64,000 nucleotides of DNA from Alopecurus myosuroides (Eukaryota > Streptophyta > Magnoliopsida > Poales > Poaceae). Made by a program: the position numbers and the translations under genes. The notes under the pieces are model-generated. The model did no database searches, was not told the DNA's origin, and saw only the letters and a program-made list of their open reading frames with translations. The stretch spans positions 182,837,958 to 182,901,957 of the forward strand of contig CM054062.1 in the NCBI GenBank assembly GCA_028641055.1. Direction: 5' to 3'. The number at the start of each line of letters is the position of its first letter. Position 1 is the first letter of the stretch. Positions 25,716-35,400 of this stretch are shown piece after piece.

Positions 25716-27300
25716 GTTTTGTCGATAACTTTTTGAGTGTTTGCGCTAGTATAAGTTTGCTTGCTGTATATATTTCTTTGTGCTATTGTTTGCCTTTTGG
25801 TTCTAAGTGTGTGTCTTTTATTTCTTTTACGGCGTTAGAAAACGAAGAAGAAGAAGCAGGAGTTGTAGAGCTGTGCGTCAAGTTCAAGCTACTTCAAGTC
25901 CAGGGACACTAAGAGACTTAAGGCAAGCCATCCTGATGCTTGCTACTACACTTATCATTATCTATCATGCATGTTTTACCTCTTAAAGTTTTACAAAACT
26001 TGATTACCAAAAGCTATTTTTGAGTGACTACTACTACTATTAATATTATATATATACTATTACTATGCCAGTAGTTGATACTTGGTGTTACCAAGCCCAT
26101 AGACACCATATGGTATTTATTACCTCCCTAAAGTATAAGTCCCTAAGTGTACACCCTAAAAATATGTTCTTGCAAAACAAAGGCTTTATGGAAAACCCGG
26201 TGAAAATGTGAAACCTTATCCGCCGGAGGAATGTTAAAGTGGTCATTTTTTGGGGAAAAGATGTTTTACAAAAATGACACATCACCTAGTCTTCGCAAAA
26301 CAACCTTTACCATACTGCCACTCTACCCCAACATGGGCACGTGGCTTAACTTGAAATTTGTTCTTGTTAGTGTGTGTTCTATCTCAATTTGCTATAAGGA
26401 GTGTGATTTTCCCTCGAACCGAAATGCCGTCAAATCACGAAACACGAGGCATACAAAGTGAGGGATTAAGTTACCCTCCGGGTGCGACGGTTGGGTCTCC
26501 TGCCGTGGCGGAGTGGGACCTGGTGCCGGGGAGATTATACCCAACTGAATATGGGTAGGGTTAGTTATCTGATGTTTAGATACTGTTGATACAGTCCGTG
26601 GTTGTTCACGGCGGATGTACTGGATTTTGTGGATTGTGTACACCTCTGCAGAGTAAAACTATTCGGAATAGCCGCGTCCTCGGATATGGACAGTTGAATG
26701 GCCATGTAGCTAGCATTGTGTCAATGTTTTCAAAAAAAAAAGAAGTATCTTCTTCAACAAAGATACAGAGACTTTTCAAAATCAACTATGATATGTCTTT
26801 CATATATCATGGATAGTGAACCCTATGTATAGCCTACCTACTCCACTATATAAGCATACTTGCATTATGGTAAGCTACATGATGGGTGTCTTGCTGAGTA
26901 CATTCAAATGTACTCATATTGGTTTCGTCCCTGGTATTTACTTGCCAGACTTCGAGAAGGAGTCCCAGGAGGAGGTCTACGAGGAGGTGTACTGCGCTGA
27001 TAGCTTTGCGAACTAGGATCGTCTCCCGGTTAGCAGCCTGTAGGTTAAGGCGTGACTTGGGATCTACTACGTTTGTGTGTTCTAGTCTTCCGCTGTGTGT
27101 GTTGTGTGTTTGCCCTGCGTGGCGGTTGTGTGGACTTGGTCATGTGACCATGTCCCTTTTCTAAGTGTTTTATGTAATCGTGTAATGGATATTGTATCTG
27201 TGTACCAACTTGATATGTTGTTCATGACTGGTGTGATCTGGGATCGTGAATGTATGCATATCGGAGGTGTGCTTGAACAGTGGTTCTAGGGGACCTTACA

Positions 27301-28748
27301 ACTAACCTGTTTACAAGATGCCACAGAGCCAGCTCCCTGTTTTCTGCTGTTTTTAGTTTCAGAAAAGTTGTTCTGGAAATATTCGCGAAATTGGAAAATC
27401 CAAATCCCGGAAGTTTTAGAATTCCCGAAGGTTCCACAGAGTCCCGAAGAGGCTCGGAGAGGGGCCACAGGGGGGGCCACACCATAGGGTGGCGCGCCCC
27501 TGGTCGCGCCTAGGGGTGGCGTGGGCCTCTCGGGCGTCCACCGTCGTCGCCCTTTCGCCTATATAATCCCCCCATACGTGAACCCTAAATATATACCACT
27601 TTTTCTCGAGAAACACACGAGGCCGCCGTCATCGTCATCCCGAGATCGGCAGGGTTCTGGAGCTCTCCCCGGCACCCTGCCGGGTGGGATATTCATCACT
27701 GGAGGGGTCTACACCACCATGCCCTCCTCCGAAGTGATGCGTGAGTAGTTCATCCCTGGACTACGGGTCCATAGAAGTAGCTAGATGGTTGTCTTGTCCA
27801 CTTTATGCCTCATGTTTAGATCATCTTTATGTAATGCTACATGTTGTGTTTGTTGGGATCCGATGAATGTTGAATGCTATGTCTTCTGATTATCAATCTA
27901 TCATGTTATGTTCATGCATATGTTATTTATGATTATGCATGCTCTCCGTTATTAGTAGATGATCTGGCCAAGTAGATGCTAGTAACTCTAAGAGGGAGTA
28001 TTTATGCTTTATACTGGCTTCATGCCTCCTTTGCATCTGTGCTCGAGCGACAGAAACATGACGGATGGAGGATGTGTTGTTGCCATTAGGATGAAAACAA
28101 GGGTGTATACTTAGTTTACATTGTTTACATTACACACTTTGCTTACTGTGATTATCTGTTGCTTGCAACTTAATACCCAACGTTTGTTCGGATGATATTC
28201 GAAAGGTGGATCATTAGTCATAGATGAAGTTGGATGACGGTCTATGTATCTTGTTGTAATGCCCGCATGAATCACATAGTAATCTTTATGTCTTGCATAT
28301 GCACTACAGTGCAGCCTTCATTTCTGTCAATTGCCCAGCTGTAATGTGTTCACCACACATGTTATTTATCTTCTATGGAGAGACACCACTAGTGAACTGT
28401 GGACCCTGGTCCATTTTCTCCTTCTGATAATACACACACTTCTTCCACTGTTTTCACACTGCTGCTACTGTTTTCATACTTTTCTCATACTGTTTTCCAC
28501 ACCATACATTTAAGCTCTTTGTTATCAGCAAAACCGGTGAGATTGATAACCTCACTGCTTCGTTGGGGCAAAGTGAATTATTTGTGTTGTGTAGGTTCCA
28601 CGTTGCTGCTGAACCGGTAGTGCGCCCTGCCATCTCAGCTGCATCAACCTTCATAAGTTACTCCTTCCTCCTACTGGTCGATTCAACCTTAGTTTCTTTC
28701 CGAGGGAAACTTGCTACTGTGCTCTTCATACCTTCCTCTTGGGGTCTC
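27301..28748 (+). repeat. Gypsy LTR, 5'-truncated in this window, host of the Athila-type element
   Basis: It starts abruptly at ACTAACCTG right after the LARD. The 12557 copy has about 110 more bases before the equivalent point. It continues through the ATGCGTGAGTAGTTCATCC segment to CTCTTGGGGTCTC and resumes at 47865 after the 19 kb insertion, ending CGCGCATCA at about 47897. The missing start should lie left of the LARD array, outside the window. Confidence 0.75.
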
Positions 28749-30132
28749 TGATACGTCGAAAACATATCTCCTTTTTCGAACACTTTTCTTATTTTTTTTC
28801 CTCTAAACTTGTGTGTTTTGGATACAACTAACACGGACTAACGCTGTTTTCAGCAAAATTACCTTGGTGTCTTGTTTTTGTGGAGAAAAATCAACTTTCG
28901 GGAAAATGCCCAGAAAAGTGCCCATTGATGTTTTCACCCCGGAAGACCCCGGAAGCCAGAAGGGGGCCAGGAGAGGGGCCACAGGATGGCCCCACCCCCT
29001 GGCGCGGGTCCCCCTGGCCGCGCCAGCATGGGGTGTGGGCCCTCCAAGACCCCCCTCGGACTCCCCTTTCGACTACAAGTAGCCTCCAACCCGAAAACCC
29101 GAGGGGGTACGTCATATTCCACAGAAACACAACAGAGCGCCGCCGCCGTCCCGAACCTCGATTCGGGGATCAAAAGTTCCTGTTCTAGCACCCTGCCGGG
29201 ATGGGGAAGTGGAGGATATCATCGCCATCGTCATCACCAACGCCTCTCCATCGACCAGCCATGTGTGAGTAATTCCCCATTGTAGGCTGACGGGGATGGT
29301 AGGGATTGAATGAGATCGTTCATGTAATAATGTCGTGATTGTTAGGGCATAGTGCCTACTATCCTCTATTAGCGCTATTGACATTGTTGCAACTTGTTAT
29401 GCTTAATGCTTGCCACTTTGGGCCCGAGTGCCATGATCTCAGATCTGAACATGTTATTGAATCACGATGATAATTATTGTTTCTTGATCATACCTGCAAG
29501 TTGTTTACACATATTGTTGTCCGGAACCCGAGGCCCCAAAGTGACAGAAATTGGGACAACCGGAGGGGATGGCTGCGATGTGAGGATCACATGTGTTCAT
29601 GGAGTGTTAATGCTTTTCTCCGGTGTTCTATTAAGAGGAACACCTTAATTATCAGTAGTTCCCTTGAGGCCTTGCTGAAAACGGGCTGGTAGGACAAAAG
29701 ATGTTGTGCAAGTTCTCATTGTGGGCACATACGACTATTTACGGAACACATGCCTATGGTTATTTAGTGCTTGGATTCTTTATCATATTTATCTGCAATG
29801 CCCTTGACATGATCATTATTAGAACTTTCTAATGCATGCAACGCCCGTTCATCCATCCCTATGCCGATAGTATTTAATCCGTTGTTTACTTCAAACACTA
29901 CTGGTGCTGCTGTTTTCATACCACTGCTGCTATTATTTCACTACTGCTGCTACTATAAAACAATTACTACTGATAAACCACTGCGAACAAAAGTACTTTC
30001 AGGTGGAGGTGAATTGAAAACTCACTTGTTAAGGCTCACAAATATTCTTTGGATCCCCTTGTGTCGAGTCAATAAATTTGGGTTTTACTTCCCTCGAAGA
30101 CTGTTGCGATCCCCTATACTTGTGGGTCATCA
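28749..30132 (+). repeat. 5' LTR of the Athila-type element
   Basis: It is 1384 bp, TGATACGTCG to GGGTCATCA. It matches 46528-47864 with scattered substitutions; the 3' copy lacks about 50 bases of the GC-rich part near 28970-29020. Confidence 0.9.
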
Positions 30133-30143
30133 AGACTATTTTC

Positions 30144-30161
30144 TGGCGCCGTTGCCGGGGA
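30144..30161 (+). other. Primer binding site of the Athila-type element
   Basis: TGGCGCCGTTGCCGGGGA starts 11 bases after the LTR. This is the well-known Athila-group site, usually assigned to tRNA-Asp. Confidence 0.85.
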
Positions 30162-30219
30162 GCATAGCTTTATTTGCAAGCTCACCGGAGAGTATTATTA
30201 TATACTGCTATCATTCATC

Positions 30220-32190
30220 ATGGGTAAGTCTCGTGATGGAAAGTTTCCTATATTACCATCCACTACAAGAAGAGGTACAACTCTGAACACCTTTGTTGCT
30301 CTTGATTCACTGTCTGTTATGAGTAAGCTACTTACACCACCACATGATACACATGCTACTTCTGCTGAATCTGAAAATGCTTCTGATACTTTTGATGATG
30401 CTTCTACTGTGATTGATGAGAGTGGTTCTCTCGGTCCTTTCTTAGATGCTACTATTGCTAAAGCTAAAAATATTGCAAACACTGAAACTCCTGATAAAAA
30501 TCATGTTACTCCTGCTTTTTCACCTGAGTTTAGAGAGAACCCTAGTGATGATTTAGATGATTCTTATATTGAACTGAGTGATGATATTATTGATGAAATA
30601 CATGCTATGAAGGATAAAGATGCTGCTCTACGTCTTATGGAAAGTCGGGCTGTTAGATATAAATTATCTCCAGATGCTAAGTTTGCCACTTCTCCTATTT
30701 ATATTAGGGATAAGGATTATGATTTCTCTCTTGATTTATCTTATATATCTATTGTTGAGAAAGAACCTTTTTGTGGAACTGAAAATGAAAGTGCTATGAA
30801 ACATATGAATGAGCTCTCCTCTTTGAGTAGTTTATTCTCTGATGATCTTAAGAAACGTAGCTACTTTGTTGCTAAAATATTCCCTTTCTCATTAAAGGAT
30901 GAAGCTAAAACTTGGTTTAACAATTTGTCTCCTGGATCTATTGATAGTCCTATTGGTTTGGTTAATGCTTTCTTTCAGAAAAAATTTCCTGCTAGTGCTC
31001 AACATGCTGCTTTACAAAATATATTTAATTACAAGCAATTGGAAGAAGAGAAATTGCATGTATCTTGGGCAAGGTTCTGTTATTTAGTTAGGGCTACACC
31101 TAGGCATAATCTAGAAGATAATAAACTTCTTGATATATTCTATAATGGAATAACTGTTGAATCTAGGACATACCTGTATAGTTGTGCTGGTTGTGTTTTC
31201 AGGCAAAGAACTCCAGAAGAAGCTGAGGAATTAATGGCTAAAATAAGCCAAAATCATGATGATTGGACTATGATTGAGCCTGAGCCGACTCCTACTCCAG
31301 TACCTGCACCAACACCAACACCCAAGAAGAGGGGAATGATTGAATTAAATGATGAAGTGATGAGAGAAGCCAAGAAATCTCTTAAAGAGAGGGGTATTAA
31401 ATCTAAAGATGTGAAGAATCTTCCACCTATAGAAGAATTATGTAAGCCAATCCCTCACTCACCATCCATTGAGGTGCACTCTCTCCAATATTTTGATAGT
31501 AGAGATATTCCCTATAGAAAACTTCCTGATCAATGCTTAGATGAATTTGATAATTATGTCATTAAGCAAGATAATTTTAATATGAGAGTGCAAAATCACC
31601 TTATGGAAAACTCTAAAGCGATTAATGATTTGCATGGTATTATAGAAAGAACCTCTAATGATGTTAAAATGCTTGTTAAACATTTTCAAATGGTTCAAAC
31701 TCAAATAGATCAACTTGCTAAAGTGCAAAAAGATTTGCTAGTTAATGCTTCTAAAGAAAATCATGCTTATGAAATAAGAACTAGAAGTGGTATTGCTACA
31801 CAAGATCCTTTATATCCCGAGGGACATCCTAAAAGAACTGAACAAGATTCTCAGCAAACTAATAATGATGTCATTCATACTAAGAAGAAAAATAAAAAGA
31901 AACATAAAACTGCTGTAGAATCCTCTGAACTTGCTATAGATCATAATAGTATATCTATCTCTGATGCTGAAACTGAAAGTGGTAATGAAAAGAATGGTGC
32001 TTCTGATAAAGAAGAACCTGTAGCTGAACTTGAAAAGCAAACTAAAACTGCAAAGTATACTAAGGAAGATTTCATTGCTAATAAACATGGTAATGAGAGA
32101 GAACATTGGGTAAAAAAACAATGCCTTTTCCTAATAAGAAACACAAATCTAAGGAAGAAGAACACTATAACAAGTTTTGTGAATGGATGA
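30220..32190 (+). CDS. gag: Gag polyprotein of the Athila-type element, 656 aa
   Basis: This is an intact frame starting 58 bases after the primer site. Residues 1-150 are acidic and low complexity. Residues about 205-320 form the retrotransposon gag domain, with the conserved core KDEAKTWFNNL, then FFQKKF, and downstream YKQLEEEKLHVSWARF. A proline-rich stretch (PTPTPVPAPTPTPKK) lies near residues 355-370. The segment around residue 525 (EIRTRSGIAT) corresponds to the Athila RSG motif ahead of protease. I see no CCHC knuckle. The last 26 residues (after about 32112) are out of frame with the true continuation, because the protease region goes on in the -1 frame after a run of seven A. The start codon overlaps a GGTAAGT splice-donor consensus. 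Gag forms the cytoplasmic particle that packages element RNA. An intact gag could supply particles for itself or relatives. Confidence 0.85.
   Translation: MGKSRDGKFPILPSTTRRGTTLNTFVALDSLSVMSKLLTPPHDTHATSAESENASDTFDDASTVIDESGSLGPFLDATIAKAKNIANTETPDKNHVTPAFSPEFRENPSDDLDDSYIELSDDIIDEIHAMKDKDAALRLMESRAVRYKLSPDAKFATSPIYIRDKDYDFSLDLSYISIVEKEPFCGTENESAMKHMNELSSLSSLFSDDLKKRSYFVAKIFPFSLKDEAKTWFNNLSPGSIDSPIGLVNAFFQKKFPASAQHAALQNIFNYKQLEEEKLHVSWARFCYLVRATPRHNLEDNKLLDIFYNGITVESRTYLYSCAGCVFRQRTPEEAEELMAKISQNHDDWTMIEPEPTPTPVPAPTPTPKKRGMIELNDEVMREAKKSLKERGIKSKDVKNLPPIEELCKPIPHSPSIEVHSLQYFDSRDIPYRKLPDQCLDEFDNYVIKQDNFNMRVQNHLMENSKAINDLHGIIERTSNDVKMLVKHFQMVQTQIDQLAKVQKDLLVNASKENHAYEIRTRSGIATQDPLYPEGHPKRTEQDSQQTNNDVIHTKKKNKKKHKTAVESSELAIDHNSISISDAETESGNEKNGASDKEEPVAELEKQTKTAKYTKEDFIANKHGNEREHWVKKQCLFLIRNTNLRKKNTITSFVNG
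30224..30229 (+). promoter_or_regulatory. Possible 5' splice site at the gag start codon
   Basis: GTAAGT, the plant donor consensus, starts at 30224, four bases after the A of the gag ATG. With the acceptor at 33824 it would join the first four coding bases to the third ORF in frame. Predicted by sequence only. Confidence 0.45.
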
Positions 32191-32845
32191 AACCTTTGTT
32201 CTTGGAAATTCCTTTAACTGATGCTATTAAATTTCCTCCTTATGCAAAATATATGAAAGATATTGTCTATAATAAAAGGAAGATTCCTAATGAGGAAATT
32301 TCCACTATGCTTGCTAATTACTCTTTTTTGGCAAGGTTCCTGAGAAGCTTGGAGACCATGGTATACTTACTATTCCCTGTTCTATTAAAAATAATTATGT
32401 TAGAACTGCTTTGTGTGATTTGGGATCTGGAGTTAGTGTCATGCCTTTTACTCTCTATAAAAGACTCCTCCTATAAAAATTTATACCTACTGATATATCT
32501 TTGCAAATGGCTGATAAGTCTACTTCTATTCCTGTGGGTATATGTGAGAATGTTCCTGTTCAAGTTGCTAATAATTGTCTGATATTAACTGACTTTGTTG
32601 TGTTGGCAATGCCTGAAGATGATAATATGTCTATTATTCTTGGAAGATCTTTTCTTAATACTGTAGGGGCTGTTATTGATTGCAACCAAGGAAAAGTTAC
32701 TTTTAATGTTAATGATAAAGAGCACACTGTTTATTTTCCCAAGAAGATTGATAGAAAATATGGTCTAAATTCCATTGAAAATGTTGAGACCATCAAGATT
32801 GGAGAATTTTATTGCCCTATTCCTAAGCCATCAAAAGAATATTAA
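32119..32845 (+). pseudogene. Protease region of the Athila-type element, frameshifted
   Basis: After gag, the -1 frame reads a spacer (LTDAIKFPPYAKYMKDI) to about 32325. Then, past a run of six T, the next frame carries the retropepsin active site DLGSGVSVMP (about 32427-32456; usual form DLGAS). The flap region and ILGRSFLNT follow at about 32638-32664. An in-frame TAA at about 32474 separates the active site from the latter, and a second stop ends the region at 32845. Nothing resembling reverse transcriptase follows. Gag maturation in cis is therefore unlikely. Confidence 0.75.
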
Positions 32846-33826
32846 ATTATTATGATTGGGACTATGCCTATCAAGGTTGAGGTAACACAATTATTTAGTA
32901 AGAGACAAAGTTTTGTTCCATATAAAATCATTATGGTAGCAAGACTTGATCACCCTTGTTAACAAAATGATTTTAAATGAAATGGGCAATGTTTTCACTA
33001 TGTGTTCACCTTACCCTTTATGTTTTCACCATGTTTACTTCTGTTATCACATTATTACTTGAGTGCAACATGTTTTCCTGATGTTTTCACTCTGATTACT
33101 GAAGTTATGCATGTTTTCACCACCCATACTTTTGTTTTCACCACTACCACCTTTGTTTTCTTTGGTTATTCTTTCATTAAAGTGTCATAGAACCTCGGTA
33201 GTTCTGGTTTTGGTTTTTTTCCACGTTATTACTTTCGTTTCCCCGATTTTTATTAATTATTAAAATTCTGGAAATACCTCAAAAATAAAGTTTCTCGAAA
33301 AATTCCAGAAAAATTATAATAACTTTTACGTCAAAAATGAGGCAGAAATCCACATGGGAGACCCCCAGGGGACCCACCAGGCAGGCACACCCCAGGGGGG
33401 CGCAGCCAGCCCCCTGGTGGCGTCAGCACATGGTGTGGGCCCCCTGGCCCTCCACTTACTCTCTCCACTGCCCAAGTCTTCTCTCTCATTCCCAAAGCTG
33501 AAAACATTTCCTGGATCCCGTGTTCTTGGTGTTCTTCCTCTGGATTTTCGATCTCCTTCTTCAGCCCATCATTTGTGCTGATTTTTGATGTGTTTGATCT
33601 CCGGTATGTGACTCCTCTAATGATCCAAGTAGAATTTTTTTTAGTGAAGTATTTCTTGAGTATTTTTGTACTGTAGGTGACAGCTTATGTGAGTTTGCAT
33701 GCTTGATTTGAGTAGAAATAATATAGTTTTGATGTATGTTTAGTTCTCATATAATTCCCTATGGTAGTTTCCACCTTATAATTGCTTGAAATTAATTTTT
33801 ATGATGATTGCTGAAAAATTTCAGAG
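32846..33826 (+). other. Non-coding leader between protease and third ORF
   Basis: It is T-rich with repeated TGTTTTCACCAC-like words (32990-33150). A GC-rich stretch follows (33340-33450) that resembles the LTR leader wording (GGTGTGGGCCCCCTGG). At the end are a donor-like GTATGT (33604) and an acceptor TTTCAG (33819-33824). No ORF of note. Confidence 0.6.
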
Positions 33827-34636
33827 ATGGAGCACAATGCTTATCAACTAAACCAGCATGAGTTGGAGGTGCATGAGGTCATGCTCGTGCACCGTGAAGA
33901 GAGGGTGTTCCCATCAATCTATCTGTGTCGGGAATTTATGCAAGTTACAGGAATTCTGCAGGATTTTAACCCTCTAGTGCATAATGCAGGTTTAGAGCGT
34001 TTCATTGAGGATGATCCCATCCAATATGTGAAACTAACTATGTCTGTGGTGCAGGATTTTCGTTTTAAATGGTCTCCAACTAACCCAATGGTCCACTATA
34101 AGATTTATAATAAAGCTGTGAGCCTGCCTTTTAGCGTTTTCTGTGCAGCTATTAAGGTACCTGAGTGGGGGTCTTGTGAGAAAATAAGTGGGCAGCTCAA
34201 ACCACTACTGGATTTATATGGAGAGATTTTCCAAGGCGGAAGCTTCACATGGGAGAGCGGTAAAATTTGTGAAATTCAACTCCCTAGCATTCGATACTTT
34301 GCCTACTTCATTTCTAAATGTGTATTAGCTAGGAAAACTGCCAACAAGTTATCTGTTTATGATTTGGCGTTTATTGTTGCTGCTTTGAGACACGATAGGT
34401 CTTATAACTTTGGAGTTTTGATTGCTTACCGTCTCTCACAAAACCGTGAGAAGGGCGGAGTTTGTGGGGGTCTTATTGCCTCGCGCTTGTTAGCTTTGCA
34501 TGGTTTGGAGCCACACCATCTAGACTTTCAGTTTCCTATAGAGAGGCTTAATCTTGTTTCCATGGTTCAACATAAGTTTCTTTCTACCCATGCTCACTTA
34601 CACAATTTATCTTTTGAATTAACTTTCTCCAAATGA
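33827..34636 (+). CDS. Third ORF of the Athila-type element, 269 aa (Athila ORF1-like)
   Basis: This intact frame lies in the position of the additional or envelope-position ORF of Athila-group elements. The central and C-terminal part (residues about 160-225, with LPSIRYFAYFISK, YDLAFIVAAL and GGLIASRLLALHG) resembles the Arabidopsis ATHILA ORF-1 protein family in word pattern; that match is from memory of the family and moderately secure. I see no signal peptide, furin-like site or C-terminal membrane anchor, so nothing in the protein itself argues for an envelope. Its ATG is two bases after an AG acceptor (33823-33824) preceded by a pyrimidine-poor but acceptor-like TTTCAG, suggesting expression from a spliced RNA. 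The role is unknown. Its open frame while pol is absent suggests it was kept under selection until recently. Confidence 0.65.
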   Translation: MEHNAYQLNQHELEVHEVMLVHREERVFPSIYLCREFMQVTGILQDFNPLVHNAGLERFIEDDPIQYVKLTMSVVQDFRFKWSPTNPMVHYKIYNKAVSLPFSVFCAAIKVPEWGSCEKISGQLKPLLDLYGEIFQGGSFTWESGKICEIQLPSIRYFAYFISKCVLARKTANKLSVYDLAFIVAALRHDRSYNFGVLIAYRLSQNREKGGVCGGLIASRLLALHGLEPHHLDFQFPIERLNLVSMVQHKFLSTHAHLHNLSFELTFSK

Positions 34637-34973
34637 TCCGGGTGGAGAGTTGTTAAAACTGTTATAAAGTACTTTTGCATGCACCTCTTTTGTTTGATCT
34701 TAATAACATGCAAGGATGGGAGCTTCCTGAGAGTGAGCTGGATACATACCATGAGCATCTCCCCCAGCAAGGGGAGGACGCCGGAGAGGGGGCGATTGTG
34801 ATTTCGTCCAGCCCTATGACGCCACGGGGCTTCCATGTCAGCTCCCTCGTTATGACTATGCGTCGGCTGCTTCATCTTCTTCTTATCCGCCCGAGTACGA
34901 CCATGCGAGGGATGACCCACCGTAGTGGGGATATTTTCCGCACTTTGATTGATCTCCACTTAGGCCAAAAGCC

Positions 34974-34988
34974 TAAGCTTGGGGGGAG
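34974..34988 (+). other. Internal polypurine-tract-like motif
   Basis: AAGCTTGGGGGGAGG matches the wording of the terminal tract at 46514-46526 (AAGCTTGGGGGAA) but lies 2 kb before the Helitron, well inside the interior. It may be a second plus-strand priming site or a relic of an earlier 3' end. Confidence 0.5.
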
Positions 34989-35134
34989 GTATACCGACAT
35001 GACACTCATTTATATATTATGTTCGGTCGGTTCTTTGTATATCCATGTTTATCATTTGTTTCGCTTGTTTTTCGTTTCTCTTTGTTTCTTTCGCTTGTTT
35101 TTGTTTCTTTCGCTTCTTTTGTTTTTATTGTTTT

Positions 35135-35400
35135 GTTTTCGCTTTCCAAAACACAAAAATACCAAAAAGATTTCTGTTGTTTCTCTTTGTTTTCCTCTTT
35201 AGTTTCTTTATTTAGTTTGCTTTATCTTTTAGTTGCGTTTTAATATTCAAAAACTCAAAAATATTTTCTTTTGTTTGTTGTCTGCTTTCTTTTGTTCTTG
35301 CTTCATTTTGAAAACCCAAAACCATTTTTTCTTTGTTTGCTTGCTCTCTTTTTGTTCGTCCTTTAATTGAAAAACCCAAAAATATTTGTTGTTCTTCTTT
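35135..35400 (+). repeat. Degenerate tandem repeat, about 65-95 bp units
   Basis: Four units each contain an AAAAACCCAAAAATATTT-like word followed by TTTGTTTGCTTGCTC-like sequence (near 35150, 35245, 35310 and 35368). Confidence 0.55.

Larger units (their letters stand above)
9150..27300 (+). repeat. LTR 2 of the LARD, split by two insertions
   Basis: The LTR sequence is in three pieces: 9150-12556, about 14157-14879 and 25721-27300. These join in the same order as LTR 1 (breaks after about 3440 and 4155 of LTR 1), and the last piece ends CCTTACA exactly like LTR 1. About 170 bases present in LTR 1 (near 5215-5390) are missing near 26745. The GC-rich block recurs at about 10110-10790 and the core palindrome at 26644-26653. 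The bases after 27300 are not a primer binding site, so this is the outer right end of the LARD. Confidence 0.88.

Noticed and set aside
31537..32165. Hydrophobic minus-strand frames opposite gag
   Set aside because: They are antisense shadows of the Lys/Asp-rich gag coding strand.
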